Below are positions 24,500 to 32,495 of a stretch of 36,326 bases of DNA, one piece after another. The DNA lies in the NCBI GenBank assembly GCA_021825295.1, contig JAKAHV010000033.1:1-36326 (forward strand), written 5' to 3'. The notes beneath the pieces are model-generated. The model worked only from the letters and a program-made list of their open reading frames with translations, searched no databases and was not told the origin of the DNA. Both the position numbers and the translations under genes were made by a program. How positions within the stretch are numbered: position 1 is the stretch's first letter; the number at the start of each line of letters is the position of its first letter. Origin of the DNA: Nitrospirota bacterium (GTDB lineage Bacteria > Nitrospirota > Thermodesulfovibrionia > Thermodesulfovibrionales > JdFR-88).

Positions 24500-24946
24500 A
24501 TGAGGTGCTCGAAGGCAAAAAAACTCATTTCGCCCTACGTGGACGGCGAACTGGAACCGATGGACAAAGAATGTCTCGAATCTCATATAAGACAATGCAG
24601 CGAATGCGGAAAGCTGTTCGAGGGGCTTTCGGAGATGCATAAGGCGTTTGCAGGCACCGTGAGGTTTAAAGCGCCTTACGGCTTTGCGGACAGGGTGATG
24701 GCCCGCGTAACTGCCCTGGAAACAAGAAAGATTTTTCAAATTGCCGGGTTTGCCAGGATTGCCGCCTTTTGTCTTGTTGTTGCAGTCGGAATAACTTCCG
24801 GCAAAATGATGATGAAAAAGCTCGTCCCCGGCAATAAGGGAGGAATTATGGTTTCTTCCTTATCGCTAAGCAGTTTCGACCCTGCCCCTCCGGATTCGGT
24901 CGGAGGCGCCTATCTTGCCATGACGGAGGAAGACCATGAAGACTAA
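24500..24946 (+). CDS. Zinc-finger anti-sigma factor
   Basis: A 148-residue inner-membrane protein with an N-terminal anti-sigma zinc domain: C3 and H-I-R-Q-C-S-E-C (H29-x3-C-x2-C, about residues 29-36). A membrane segment lies near residues 86-102, and a short periplasmic tail follows. It would hold the ECF sigma factor at the membrane until released. AAGGAG lies 8 nt before the ATG; 35 nt separate it from the sigma gene. It overlaps the next gene by 11 nt. Confidence 0.88.
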   Translation: MRCSKAKKLISPYVDGELEPMDKECLESHIRQCSECGKLFEGLSEMHKAFAGTVRFKAPYGFADRVMARVTALETRKIFQIAGFARIAAFCLVVAVGITSGKMMMKKLVPGNKGGIMVSSLSLSSFDPAPPDSVGGAYLAMTEEDHED

Positions 24947-25418
24947 ATGGCTGAAATTTGTTCTGGCCCTCTCATTGGTCCTGAACATCTCCTTTCTGGC
25001 CGCTGCCGGGTACACATACTATGAAAACTCAGGAGACTGGCTTTCCCCGTTTGGCTTTAAAATAAAAAAAGGGAGATTCCTGTTCGAACAACTTTCTTTA
25101 AAGCCCGGGCAGTTCGAAGCCATGCGCGCGCGGGCGGTCCCTTTCAGAGCGGAGATAGACAAAAAAAGAAACGCAATACTGAAAAAAAGAGAGGAGCTTT
25201 TCAATTTGCTTCGTGCCGATAACCCTGACAGAAAGGCCATCGATGCCAGGATTTCTGAGATAAACGGAATGCAGGCTGACATGCAGAGGGCAATAGTGGC
25301 GCATATACTTGATATGAAGACGATTCTCGATAAGGACCAGGGTAAGAAGTTTCTGGATTTGATTGAAAACGCCATGAAAGACGGAAAGGGGGAAAGATGT
25401 CCGGCAACGGCAAGGTGA
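24936..25418 (+). CDS. CpxP/CnrX-like periplasmic stress or metal sensor
   Basis: A 160-residue protein: N-terminal membrane anchor or signal (about 4-26), then an all-helical, highly charged domain. The phrase L-F-E-Q-L-S-L-K-P-G-Q-F matches the L-T-x-x-Q theme of the Spy/CpxP/ZraP/CnrX group, and the long amphipathic helices fit their hooked dimer. In CnrYXH this type of protein senses metal and controls the anti-sigma factor, the likely role here. No His/Met cluster is obvious, so the ligand is unknown. Overlaps both neighbours. Confidence 0.75.
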   Translation: MKTKWLKFVLALSLVLNISFLAAAGYTYYENSGDWLSPFGFKIKKGRFLFEQLSLKPGQFEAMRARAVPFRAEIDKKRNAILKKREELFNLLRADNPDRKAIDARISEINGMQADMQRAIVAHILDMKTILDKDQGKKFLDLIENAMKDGKGERCPATAR

Positions 25419-26869
25419 GCCAACCTGAACCGGTATCCGCGGGTCCTTGCCTCAGGGCCAAAAACTGCATGAGCAAGGGGTCTTTACATATCATTGTCAT
25501 TGCGATATTTTTGGCGCCCTTTTTGACATGTTATGTGAATACAAATGCAGAGGCGGCGCAGCCGCTTGACTATCAGTCGCTATCGCTCGACGATTGCCTC
25601 GCCCTTGCCAGACAGTACAACCCGGCCCTAGGCGAATCCAAGGAAAAAATCCGGGAACTGACGGCCGGCTATAGGGCGGCCAAGTCCCAGTTTCTTCCGC
25701 AGCTTTCCCTTTTATCCTACTATGAGCGACTGGAGCCGAACCGCCTGCCCGCGGGGGGCTCCACGGAGCCGCCAACAACGGATTTCAATAAGGACGAGTC
25801 GTTTGCCGGCATTGCGGGCAAGCAGCTTCTCTTCAATGGAGGCCAGACTTATTACAGTACCAAGTCCGCCAAAATCGGCGCTGAAGCCCAGAGGCAGGGC
25901 GCCCTTAGCACAGGGGATGAGGTGGCCTTTGACGTGACCCAGGCATTCTACCGCCTGCTGGAGGCCAAAGAGAACCTGAAAGTGGCGCAGGACGCCTTAG
26001 GGCAGCGGCAGGAATTTCTCAACCTCACCGGGGCCTTTTTCAAGGCGGGCAAGATCACGAAGCTAGATTTCTTTCGGGCCAAATCTTTGGTTTCAGACGC
26101 CACGCAGGCGGAGATCGAGGCGGAAAACGCCCTGCTACTGGCCAGGGAAATCCTGGCAAGGACCATCGGCCTTAAAGAGCAGACCAAGGTGGATATCCGG
26201 GGCAGGCTTCCTGAGGAATTCTCTCCCGCGCCCGGCGTTGACTCGCTGTGGGGGCAGGCGCTTGAAAACAATCCCGAGATAAAGCAACTGGACCTGGAGA
26301 TAAAGCAGAGCGAGGCCCTGGTCAAGCTCGCAAAAAGCGGCTACTACCCGCAGGTGAGCCTCCAGGGCGATATTGGAACGCGCCACCAGGACACGGGAGG
26401 CACAAAAGGGGAGTGGCTTGCCGGGGTCTTTATCGAGTTTCCTTTTTTCCAGGGCGGATTGACGAAGGCGCAGGTCGCGGCGGCCGATTCAAGATATCTC
26501 CAGTCTCTGGATGCGAAGCGCGACCGGCTAAACAGCCTGAAAATAGACCTTGCCACAGGATGGCAGGACATGGAAAATTCCAGAAACGGGGTGACCGACA
26601 CCAGGCAGACCGTTGCCACAAACGAAGAGGCATACGCAAGCGCCAATGCCCTTTACCGAAACGGCAAGGCCATCGGACTGGATGTGCTCCAGGCGGAGGT
26701 GGACCTGACCGCCTCGCGGTTCAACCTCATAAGATACAAGGCGGAATATGAAATCGCTGGGGCGCGGATAAGGCAGATCGTGGGTTCGCCTTTTACCGGG
26801 CCTCAAAATCCTTCCCGCATTGAGCAAAGGAAAAATACCGGGCAGACTGAAAATGGGGGTCAAAAATAG
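25397..26869 (+). CDS. TolC-family outer-membrane efflux protein
   Basis: A 490-residue protein with an N-terminal signal region (hydrophobic about 33-50) and two OEP repeats (about 65-255 and 275-460), rich in long coiled helices, including L-D-D-C-L-A-L-A-R-Q-Y-N-P-A-L at the first and N-N-P-E-I-K-Q-L at the second. It forms the outer-membrane channel for the HlyD/FtsX/ABC exporter downstream. It overlaps the sensor gene by 22 nt and shares its TAG stop with the GTG start of the next gene. The internal ATG at 25469 (M-S-K-G-S-L) is an alternative start that puts the signal peptide at the N-terminus. Confidence 0.92.
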   Translation: MSGNGKVSQPEPVSAGPCLRAKNCMSKGSLHIIVIAIFLAPFLTCYVNTNAEAAQPLDYQSLSLDDCLALARQYNPALGESKEKIRELTAGYRAAKSQFLPQLSLLSYYERLEPNRLPAGGSTEPPTTDFNKDESFAGIAGKQLLFNGGQTYYSTKSAKIGAEAQRQGALSTGDEVAFDVTQAFYRLLEAKENLKVAQDALGQRQEFLNLTGAFFKAGKITKLDFFRAKSLVSDATQAEIEAENALLLAREILARTIGLKEQTKVDIRGRLPEEFSPAPGVDSLWGQALENNPEIKQLDLEIKQSEALVKLAKSGYYPQVSLQGDIGTRHQDTGGTKGEWLAGVFIEFPFFQGGLTKAQVAAADSRYLQSLDAKRDRLNSLKIDLATGWQDMENSRNGVTDTRQTVATNEEAYASANALYRNGKAIGLDVLQAEVDLTASRFNLIRYKAEYEIAGARIRQIVGSPFTGPQNPSRIEQRKNTGQTENGGQK

Positions 26870-28035
26870 TGAAAACAAAAATAACAGGAAAGAAAATTGC
26901 GGGCATCGTCCTCGCCGCGCTGATCGCGGTTTTCGCATTTTATAAGATTTTTCTGTACCGCCCGCCGGTGGCCGTTGTGGCGGTAAAAAAAGCTGAAATC
27001 CGGGAGATCGTCCAGGGGCCGGGCACGGTCCAGTCCCGGGTGCCGGTTGCTGTTAGCGCGAAGATCACTGGTATTCTGGAAAAACTCTACGCCGATCAGG
27101 GAAGCAGGGTGAAGAAGGGCCAGCTTCTGGCCGAGCTTGATTCCGCCGAGTTGAGGAACCGGGAGGCCGCGGCCCGCTTTGCGCAGAGCCGCGCAGAGCG
27201 CGATCTGGCCAGCGCGGAAGCGAACCTGGTCAAATCGGAGGCCAATCTTGAATTAGCCAAAAGCAATTATCAAAGGGATTTCGAAGTCTACAAACCGGGG
27301 TATATCTCTCCGGCGGCCTTTGATATAACCAGGGACGCCCTCCATGTGGCCCAAAGCGATGTTGCGGCCAATGAGGCGGCGGTAAAGGCATCGAAGGCGG
27401 CCGCCAGCCAGGCCGAATCGGATGCCGCCACGGCCCGCGCCATTTTTGGATATACGCGCATCTATGCGCCCATGGACGGGGTCATCACAAACCGGACAGC
27501 CGAGATTGGAGACACCATCAATCCTGGAACCCCCGTCTTTCAGATGGTCAACTATGATATATGGGCGGCCTCCTGGATAGACGAAACGAAGCTGGGCGGG
27601 CTTAAAGTGGGGCAGCAGGCCCTGATAAAATTGCGCTCGGGGCAGCAATACCCCGGCGAGATCGCCCGGCTTACCAAACAGGCGGACACTGTTACCCGTG
27701 AGCTTGAAGTGGACGTGAAATTCGATAGTTTGCCAAAACCTCTGACAATCGGCGAGGAGACCGAGGTTTACATAAATACCGGCCGGCAGAGCGCCCTGGC
27801 GGTCCCGCTGTCCGCCATAATCGAGCAAAAGCAAAATGGCGCAAAAGGGGTGCTTGTGGTAGAGCGCGGCAGGGCCATTTTCCGCCCGGTCGCCGTCGGG
27901 CTCAAAGATGACAGGCAGGCTGCAATATCAAACGGGCTTAAGGGGGGTGAGATGGTGATAGTCAACCCCGAGGGGATTAAACCGGGCAAGAGAGTGCGCC
28001 CTCAAATCGAGACCGGTATGGTGAAGAGCAGATGA
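26869..28035 (+). CDS. HlyD/MacA-type periplasmic adaptor
   Basis: A 388-residue membrane-fusion protein starting at GTG 26869. An N-terminal anchor (about 10-27) is followed by a split lipoyl domain (S-A-K-I-T-G-I-L-E-K-L near residue 65 and R-I-Y-A-P-M-D-G-V-I-T-N near 205), a long alanine-rich coiled hairpin (about 100-190) and beta-barrel domains. It would bridge the inner-membrane ABC permease and the TolC channel. Confidence 0.92.
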   Translation: MKTKITGKKIAGIVLAALIAVFAFYKIFLYRPPVAVVAVKKAEIREIVQGPGTVQSRVPVAVSAKITGILEKLYADQGSRVKKGQLLAELDSAELRNREAAARFAQSRAERDLASAEANLVKSEANLELAKSNYQRDFEVYKPGYISPAAFDITRDALHVAQSDVAANEAAVKASKAAASQAESDAATARAIFGYTRIYAPMDGVITNRTAEIGDTINPGTPVFQMVNYDIWAASWIDETKLGGLKVGQQALIKLRSGQQYPGEIARLTKQADTVTRELEVDVKFDSLPKPLTIGEETEVYINTGRQSALAVPLSAIIEQKQNGAKGVLVVERGRAIFRPVAVGLKDDRQAAISNGLKGGEMVIVNPEGIKPGKRVRPQIETGMVKSR

Positions 28036-28067
28036 GCTTGATAAGTTTTCTTACTAAAACAACATCG

Positions 28068-28131
28068 TTGTCATTCCCGCTTGTCGGGAATCTTTCTTTT
28101 AGGAAGGATTGTGGACAAGCCGCAATGACAA
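28068..28131 (+). repeat. 64-nt imperfect palindromic element
   Basis: Two 25-nt arms beginning TTGTCATT and ending AATGACAA pair with about five mismatches around a pyrimidine-rich centre. It fills the gap between the adaptor and permease genes, the only long gap in this run. Size and TTGTCATTCCCGC-like ends resemble dispersed REP or miniature elements common in bacterial genomes. It could fold into an mRNA-stabilising or attenuating hairpin. Only one copy is seen in the window. Confidence 0.55.
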
Positions 28132-28144
28132 ATCCGGAGGGCTG

Positions 28145-29341
28145 ATGGACCTTGCATTTCATGATCTGAAACTCCATAAAGGCCGTTTTATCGCCACGAT
28201 AATCGGCGTGGGACTGCTGTTCACGATTGTCCTTGCGATGAACGGTCTTTATCGCGGCAATATCGCCGACGGACTCGCCCTTGTCCGGTCAACCAATCCT
28301 GATCTGTGGGTCGTGGAAAGATACAGGGGAGGCCCCTTTAACGAGCAGTCGACCTTGCCCGAGTTTTTCCACTACAGCGTCAAAGCCGTCCGGGGGGTGG
28401 AAAAGGCAAGTCCCTTTATCTACTACACCGTGGAGAGGCTTGTAAATGGCCAAAGCAGGCACTTCAGCATTGTGGGCTATGATGTTTTCGGGGGGCTTGG
28501 CGGCCCGAAACATATTATTGCCGGAAGGAGAATCGAGCAGGCCCACTATGAAATGGTGGCCTATTACAAACTGGGCGTGCACGTGGGAGACCGGATACCC
28601 CTTGGGCTCCATACTTATACAGTGGTGGGGCTTACAAATGACGCGGTGGACGGAGATGGCGACCCCATAGTCTATCTGTCTCTCCATGACGCCCAGGAAG
28701 TGCTGTATCAGCCTGACAACGAAGAAGTGCGGAATGAGCGCCAAAGGCTGCTCCAGACACTCTCCGGGCAGAGCTATCTGTCCCCGGAACAGGCCCAAAG
28801 ACTGCTCTCCCCTTTGCAGCCCGACACGCATATCATAAACGCCATCCTGGTCCGGCTGACGCCGGGAGCAAACCGTTCCGAAGTGGCCGGCATGATTAAC
28901 AAATGGCTGTATCTTAACGCTTACAGCACGCAAGATGAAATCCAGTTGCTGCTCAAAGGCAGGCTTGCGAGCATAACCAAGCAGCTTTTACTTTTCCGGG
29001 TGCTTCTTTTGCTTATTTCCGTCGTAATAATTGCATTGGTGGTTTACACGTTTACGATGGAAAAGATACGGAGCATTGCGGTCATGAAGCTTATAGGCGC
29101 GCCGGACCGGGAAATCATCAGGATGGTGCTGGAACAGTCCCTGCTCCTTACCATCACCGCCTTCCTGGTCGGACTGTTCATTATCCATAACACGTACTCC
29201 AAATTTCCGAGGACCGTCTTGCTTGTCCCAGGTGATGATCTGGTTACTTTCATAGTGGCTTTGGCTGGGGGCGTTCTGGCCAGTATTTTAGGGCTCTGGA
29301 ACGCGCTAAAAACCCAGCCCGCCATGGCCCTTGGTGAATGA
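28145..29341 (+). CDS. FtsX/MacB/DevC-type ABC permease
   Basis: A 398-residue inner-membrane permease. The ATG at 28145 is preferred because GGAGG sits 4 nt upstream and the first helix follows directly. Topology: one N-terminal membrane helix (about 15-35), a large periplasmic domain (about 40-265) and three C-terminal helices (about 280-310, 335-355, 365-390), as in MacB and DevC. It pairs with the ATPase next door, with which it overlaps by 4 nt (ATGA). Confidence 0.9.
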   Translation: MDLAFHDLKLHKGRFIATIIGVGLLFTIVLAMNGLYRGNIADGLALVRSTNPDLWVVERYRGGPFNEQSTLPEFFHYSVKAVRGVEKASPFIYYTVERLVNGQSRHFSIVGYDVFGGLGGPKHIIAGRRIEQAHYEMVAYYKLGVHVGDRIPLGLHTYTVVGLTNDAVDGDGDPIVYLSLHDAQEVLYQPDNEEVRNERQRLLQTLSGQSYLSPEQAQRLLSPLQPDTHIINAILVRLTPGANRSEVAGMINKWLYLNAYSTQDEIQLLLKGRLASITKQLLLFRVLLLLISVVIIALVVYTFTMEKIRSIAVMKLIGAPDREIIRMVLEQSLLLTITAFLVGLFIIHNTYSKFPRTVLLVPGDDLVTFIVALAGGVLASILGLWNALKTQPAMALGE

Positions 29342-30045
29342 ATATGGAAATCCTGAGGATTGATGGGCTGGCAAAAGTCTTTGGTTCCGGGGAACTGGAA
29401 GTCCGCGCTCTCGAAGACATTAATCTGTCCGTCTCAAAAGGCGAACTGGTTGCCTTGCTTGGGCCGTCGGGCTCCGGCAAGACCACGATGCTTTTGTGCA
29501 TAAGCCTGATCCTTGAGCCTACATCGGGCAGAATCGATTTTGACGGACAGACGATATTTCAGAAAAACGGCTGGGCCGGAGTAGATATGCGCCGCCTGCG
29601 CCGGGAGAAGGTGGGATTCATCTTTCAGTCCCATAACCTTATCCCTTTTCTTACGGCCAGGCAGAACGTGCTGCTGCCTCTGAACCTCATAGGCATAAAG
29701 GGAGAAAAGGCCGAAAACCGGGCCAGGGAGCTTCTGGAATACATGGAGATCGCCCACCGGGCCGACGCCCTTCCGGCACTCCTTTCAGGGGGCGAGCAGC
29801 AGCGCGTGGCCATCGCCCGGGCACTGGCCAACAACGCCAAGCTGGTGCTGGCCGATGAGCCCACCGCCTCGCTTGACACGGCAAGGGGCACGAAAGTGAT
29901 GGAAATCCTGAAAAAAATAGCAAGGGAAAACCAGACGGCCGTGATCGTGGTGACCCATGACGTGCGCATGGTCAACGGCTTCGATCACGTCTACCACTTG
30001 AAAGACGGCCGCCTTGAAAAGGACAATGGCGCCGGAGCAAGTTGA
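29338..30045 (+). CDS. ABC transporter ATP-binding protein (LolD/MacB/DevA type)
   Basis: A 235-residue ATPase with Walker A G-P-S-G-S-G-K-T-T (42-50), Q-loop Q97, signature L-S-G-G-E-Q-Q-R (149-156), Walker B L-V-L-A-D-E-P and switch His in V-T-H-D. Powers the exporter formed with the permease, adaptor and TolC-like channel. The substrate cannot be read from the sequence; the sigma/sensor genes upstream suggest toxic metal, envelope-damaging compound or lipid. Confidence 0.95.
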   Translation: MNMEILRIDGLAKVFGSGELEVRALEDINLSVSKGELVALLGPSGSGKTTMLLCISLILEPTSGRIDFDGQTIFQKNGWAGVDMRRLRREKVGFIFQSHNLIPFLTARQNVLLPLNLIGIKGEKAENRARELLEYMEIAHRADALPALLSGGEQQRVAIARALANNAKLVLADEPTASLDTARGTKVMEILKKIARENQTAVIVVTHDVRMVNGFDHVYHLKDGRLEKDNGAGAS

Positions 30046-30101
30046 TGGGCTGGACCGGGCACAAAGTTAATGAATAAATCCTGGAAATAAAAAGGGGGGG
30101 T

Positions 30102-31295
30102 ATGAACAGAAAAACGATCCTCAGCAGTGCCATTGTGCTTTATTTCATAATCGCTTTCGAGATACTGATAATGATAAGCCCTTTTGCGGGACTCTTCTAT
30201 TCCGTGTTCACCCCCATTTTTTTGGAACTGGCCAGATATCCCGCCACCCGCTGGCTGAGCGCTTTTTTTCTGCCTCACATGGTGGTCCCGCCTGATGCCT
30301 TCCTGAAATTTGTCCGCGTGATGGGGTCGGTCCTTTTTGTGGCCGGCCTGTCCGTTTTCTTTATTTGCGCCCTCCAGGTGTATGCGAATAAGTTTCTGAA
30401 AAAGGGCACGGCTTTAAAGGGTCTTTACTCGGTCATAAGGCACCCACAGTATGTCGGGCTTGCGATGGCTGGAATCGGCCTTGCCATACTGTGGCCAAGG
30501 TTCCTGACCATGGCGCTCTGGGTGGTGATGGTCGGTCTTTATTATCTCCTCTCCAAGGACGAGGAGCGGCGGATGCTCAAGGCATACCCGGAGACATACG
30601 GGGCGTATATGGAAAAAACGGGTATGTTCCTGCCAAGGAAAATAGAAAGGCCGCTCTCGCCACATAGTATCTTTGGGAAGTTTGCCCTGTTTGCCCTTAT
30701 CGCGGCTTTTACCATCGGGAGCGTCTTTTTTCTTAGGTATTACACGGTAAAACAGCTTCCCCTCTTGGAGGAAAACCCAAATGCTTCAGGCCCTCATGTG
30801 GTTGCCCTGGCCATCATGCAGGATGACGTGCAAATGATGGACCACAGAATGAACGATATCCTTTCGATGCCGGAGGTGAGTGCCAGGCTTAAAGACAATG
30901 AGAATTATCTTGTCTATTTCATCCCGCCGGATTACATCATGCAGGGAATGATCGCCGACACCGGGAATGAGTGGAGGCTTTACACAAGGCACCATTTTAC
31001 CATGGGCAGGTTCATGGACTGGGTGTTCCATCCTTTCAGCCATCTTGCGGGGCACCACAATTGCGCCAATATGGGGCCCTCAAGCCACGGCATGGGGATG
31101 GGCATGGTGAGGCGACTGATTTTTCTGAAAATCTCCGGCGTGGCGATGAGTCGGCCATCCGATTTCTTCTCCATAAACGCAAATAGGGTTCCAGAGTTCA
31201 TGGTAGACGTGGATGTGCATAATCTGAAGCTTATCCAAGCGAAGGATTTACCAGCGGATACCGGCTGGGGCAAGCTGCCGACGCCCATGTTTTAA
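30102..31295 (+). CDS. Isoprenylcysteine/phospholipid methyltransferase-like membrane protein with extra domain
   Basis: A 397-residue protein. The N-terminal ~185 residues form several membrane helices and the ICMT/PEMT signature: S-V-I-R-H-P-Q-Y-V-G (about residue 110) and D-E-E-R-R-M (about 152), which bind S-adenosylmethionine. After another membrane helix (about 195-213), a ~180-residue domain of unknown type follows, with H-V-V-A-L-A-I-M-Q-D-D-V-Q-M-M-D-H-R-M and a His/Met-rich stretch (H-P-F-S-H-L-A-G-H-H-N-C near 310, G-M-G-M-G-M near 330). These could bind copper, mercury or another soft metal. Last gene of the efflux run. Confidence 0.72.
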   Translation: MNRKTILSSAIVLYFIIAFEILIMISPFAGLFYSVFTPIFLELARYPATRWLSAFFLPHMVVPPDAFLKFVRVMGSVLFVAGLSVFFICALQVYANKFLKKGTALKGLYSVIRHPQYVGLAMAGIGLAILWPRFLTMALWVVMVGLYYLLSKDEERRMLKAYPETYGAYMEKTGMFLPRKIERPLSPHSIFGKFALFALIAAFTIGSVFFLRYYTVKQLPLLEENPNASGPHVVALAIMQDDVQMMDHRMNDILSMPEVSARLKDNENYLVYFIPPDYIMQGMIADTGNEWRLYTRHHFTMGRFMDWVFHPFSHLAGHHNCANMGPSSHGMGMGMVRRLIFLKISGVAMSRPSDFFSINANRVPEFMVDVDVHNLKLIQAKDLPADTGWGKLPTPMF

Positions 31296-31316
31296 AAGGT
31301 AGAGCGAAAGATTTTA

Positions 31317-31448
31317 ATGGTGATAGAACACATTCTTAGAAACAATTCAATGATGTCATCCGGAACGAGTTTGAAAAAGGCGATCTCGGGGTCCATGGAA
31401 AACGGAGGAGAGGTACTAGTCGGAAAAGATGGAAGAGGCGCCAAATAA
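31317..31448 (+). CDS. Possible small ORF overlapping chrA start
   Basis: A 43-codon frame (MVIEHILRNN... to GRGAK) from ATG 31317, ending 20 nt inside the first chrA gene. It could be a translated leader, coupling translation into chrA, which lacks a well-placed ribosome-binding site (GGAGGAGAGG is 17-23 nt upstream, inside this frame). No family is recognised, and chance is a real alternative. Confidence 0.25.
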   Translation: MVIEHILRNNSMMSSGTSLKKAISGSMENGGEVLVGKDGRGAK

Positions 31449-31980
31449 TATAACCGTCAAGGATATATTTCTGAAATTTCTCAAGATAGGCACTTTCTCT
31501 TTTGGAGGGGTGTATTCGATGCTCGCCTTTTTCGAAAGGGAACTCGTGGAAAAGGGAAAATGGCTTACTTATGAGGAGTTTGTCGAGAGCGTGGCAATAG
31601 GACAGATGACGCCTGGACCGCCCATCGTGAACACCGGTATCTGCATCGGATACAACCTGAAAAGAATAAAGGGCGCGCTTGCCGCGACCGCCGGCCAGTC
31701 GTTTACCGGGATCCTATTGGCCATCCTCCTTGCAGTCTTCTACGTGAAAAGCAAAGGCAATGTTCTGCTGATCTCAGTTATGAAAGGCGTGGGAGCTGCT
31801 GTAGTAGGGCTCCTTCTTTCGATAATTTTCAAGATGTCAAAAACCACCATCAAAGACGTCAAGTCCGCGCTGTTTGCCTTGATTGCATTTTTCGCGCTTG
31901 CATTGTTTAAGCTGAACCCCATCGGTCTTATTTTGGCCTCCGGGATTGCGGGCCTGTTCGTGTATAGGGGAAGGCATTAA
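31429..31980 (+). CDS. chrA: Chromate transporter, half-size (first of pair)
   Basis: A 183-residue, one-domain ChrA. It has F-S-F-G-G-V, W-L-T-Y-E-E-F, A-I-G-Q-M-T-P-G-P-P and about six membrane helices. Short-chain ChrA proteins occur as pairs, each equal to one half of the long form. The following gene starts within its stop codon (TAATG). Family role: efflux of chromate or sulfate-like oxyanions across the inner membrane. Confidence 0.9.
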   Translation: MEEAPNNITVKDIFLKFLKIGTFSFGGVYSMLAFFERELVEKGKWLTYEEFVESVAIGQMTPGPPIVNTGICIGYNLKRIKGALAATAGQSFTGILLAILLAVFYVKSKGNVLLISVMKGVGAAVVGLLLSIIFKMSKTTIKDVKSALFALIAFFALALFKLNPIGLILASGIAGLFVYRGRH

Positions 31981-32495
31981 TGGTACTGCTGAAATTCTGC
32001 TGGATACTTATTGTAATCAACGCCCTCACAATAGGAGGCGGCTTTGTGATGCTTCCTATGCTCCAGAAAGAATTCGTGGTGACAAATCATTGGCTTACCA
32101 ATCACGAATTTCTGGACGCAATCGCTATCGGCCAACTCACCCCCGGTCCCCTGACTGTAATGAATGCCGTTATCGGATATAAGGTCAGCGGCCTGACCGG
32201 GGCAATATTGGCAATGGTCAGCTCTTACCTGCCCTGTATCATCATCGTGACGGTTGTGGCCAAGTACTATTATGATTACAGGGAATCAATAATTGTCCGA
32301 TCTGGTTTCAAAGGAATAAGACCCGCCGTTATAGGATTGCTGGCGGCAGTGGCGATTTCCCTCGGACATACGGCGCTTGTAGACCCCCGCACCTTCAGCA
32401 TAGCCATATTAAGTTTCGCTGTTATTGTTTTTACAAAAATAGATCCTTCCTTTGTAATTATCGGGGCGGGAATTCTAGGGGCAATATTGCTATGA
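31980..32495 (+). CDS. chrA: Chromate transporter, half-size (second of pair)
   Basis: A 171-residue one-domain ChrA with I-G-G-G-F-V-M-L-P, W-L-T-N-H-E-F, A-I-G-Q-L-T-P-G-P and a conserved helix bundle. Starts on the last base of the previous stop codon and overlaps the next gene by 4 nt, so all three are cotranslated. Expected to pair with the preceding half to form one transporter with opposed domains. Confidence 0.9.
   Translation: MVLLKFCWILIVINALTIGGGFVMLPMLQKEFVVTNHWLTNHEFLDAIAIGQLTPGPLTVMNAVIGYKVSGLTGAILAMVSSYLPCIIIVTVVAKYYYDYRESIIVRSGFKGIRPAVIGLLAAVAISLGHTALVDPRTFSIAILSFAVIVFTKIDPSFVIIGAGILGAILL

Noticed and set aside
31429-32495. The two short chrA genes as a single chrA split by mutation
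   Set aside because: Each is a complete one-domain protein with its own conserved motifs, and the TAATG junction matches natural short-chain pairs.
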